Part shown: piece by piece, positions 63,955 to 64,000 of the stretch
Layout: each line of letters opens with the position of its first letter
How positions within the stretch are numbered: the first letter of the stretch is position 1
Assembly: GCA_922989275.2 (NCBI GenBank)
Contig: OV277861.1
Span: forward strand, 37,698,623 to 37,762,622
Origin: Gari tellinella
Taxonomy: Eukaryota > Mollusca > Bivalvia > Cardiida > Psammobiidae
Direction: 5' to 3'
DNA length: 64,000 bases
Program-made: the position numbers and the translations under genes
The notes under the pieces: generated by a model
What the model saw: only the letters and a program-made list of their open reading frames with translations
What the model was told of the DNA's origin: nothing
The model's database searches: none

Positions 63955-64000
63955 TTAAAGCACGGTGAAGTAACACGTAAAGCTTGCAAGTGCTTGCTGG

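Noticed and set aside
1..64000. CRISPR-like or terminator-like reading of the palindromes
   Set aside because: The repeats are dispersed, nested and bounded by TA or TTAA duplications in an intron-bearing genome; there are no regular spacers.

Overview
The window looks like a piece of an animal nuclear genome, most probably a lophotrochozoan and likely a bivalve mollusc. It is AT-rich and intron-split, and it has one recognisable protein-coding gene in 64 kb. The rest is crowded with short palindrome-bearing non-autonomous DNA transposons (MITEs). The bivalve assignment is inference from general repeat style and gene structure; no species can be named from the sequence alone.

The gene is a complete microsomal cytochrome P450 of the CYP2 clan on the minus strand (59091 down to 46945). 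I could join eight exons with GT-AG introns and fully consistent phases into a 497-residue protein. It has an N-terminal membrane anchor, a PPGP hinge, an I-helix, ExxR, a PERF-like motif and the FxxGxRxCxG haem loop. Its seven introns and 3' flank contain many MITEs, several within 15-50 bases of splice sites.

Region by region: 1-12.3 kb is gene-free and full of MITEs and decayed palindromes. 12.37-13.39 kb is a decayed Tc1/mariner element with both inverted ends preserved. 13.4-17.3 kb is mostly anonymous, with one weak candidate exon, a long hairpin and a tRNA-like SINE remnant. 17.3-28.7 kb is mostly MITEs. 28.7-30.4 kb is a minus-strand LINE reverse-transcriptase remnant. 32.6-33.66 kb is an apparently perfect 529-bp tandem duplication. 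33.7-46.9 kb is dense MITEs, many nested or abutting. 46.9-59.1 kb is the P450 gene. 59.1-61.8 kb is MITEs and anonymous DNA. 61.8-63.7 kb is a ~160-bp tandem repeat array followed by inverted copies.

The most unusual signal is modular. Several MITE families with unrelated ends and different target duplications (TA, TTAA or 6 bp) carry closely related long central palindromes, usually built on CAAACAG...GATCAGA...CTGTTTG. One 72-bp hairpin occurs inside two element types with different termini. Some elements have also inserted into the palindromes of others, and neighbouring elements often share a single TA or TTAA. Family letters used below: A (CAGTGGAG ends, TA), B (CAGTGYTCCCTC ends, TA), C (TTAA, AAAGCAGG hairpin), C' (same hairpin, CAGGGCTGCC ends, 6-bp duplication), D (GGGGCCCG ends), E (CAGTT...CCTCTCTATTACG ends), F, G and H (TTAA), K (AAGGTTATAAAGC ends).
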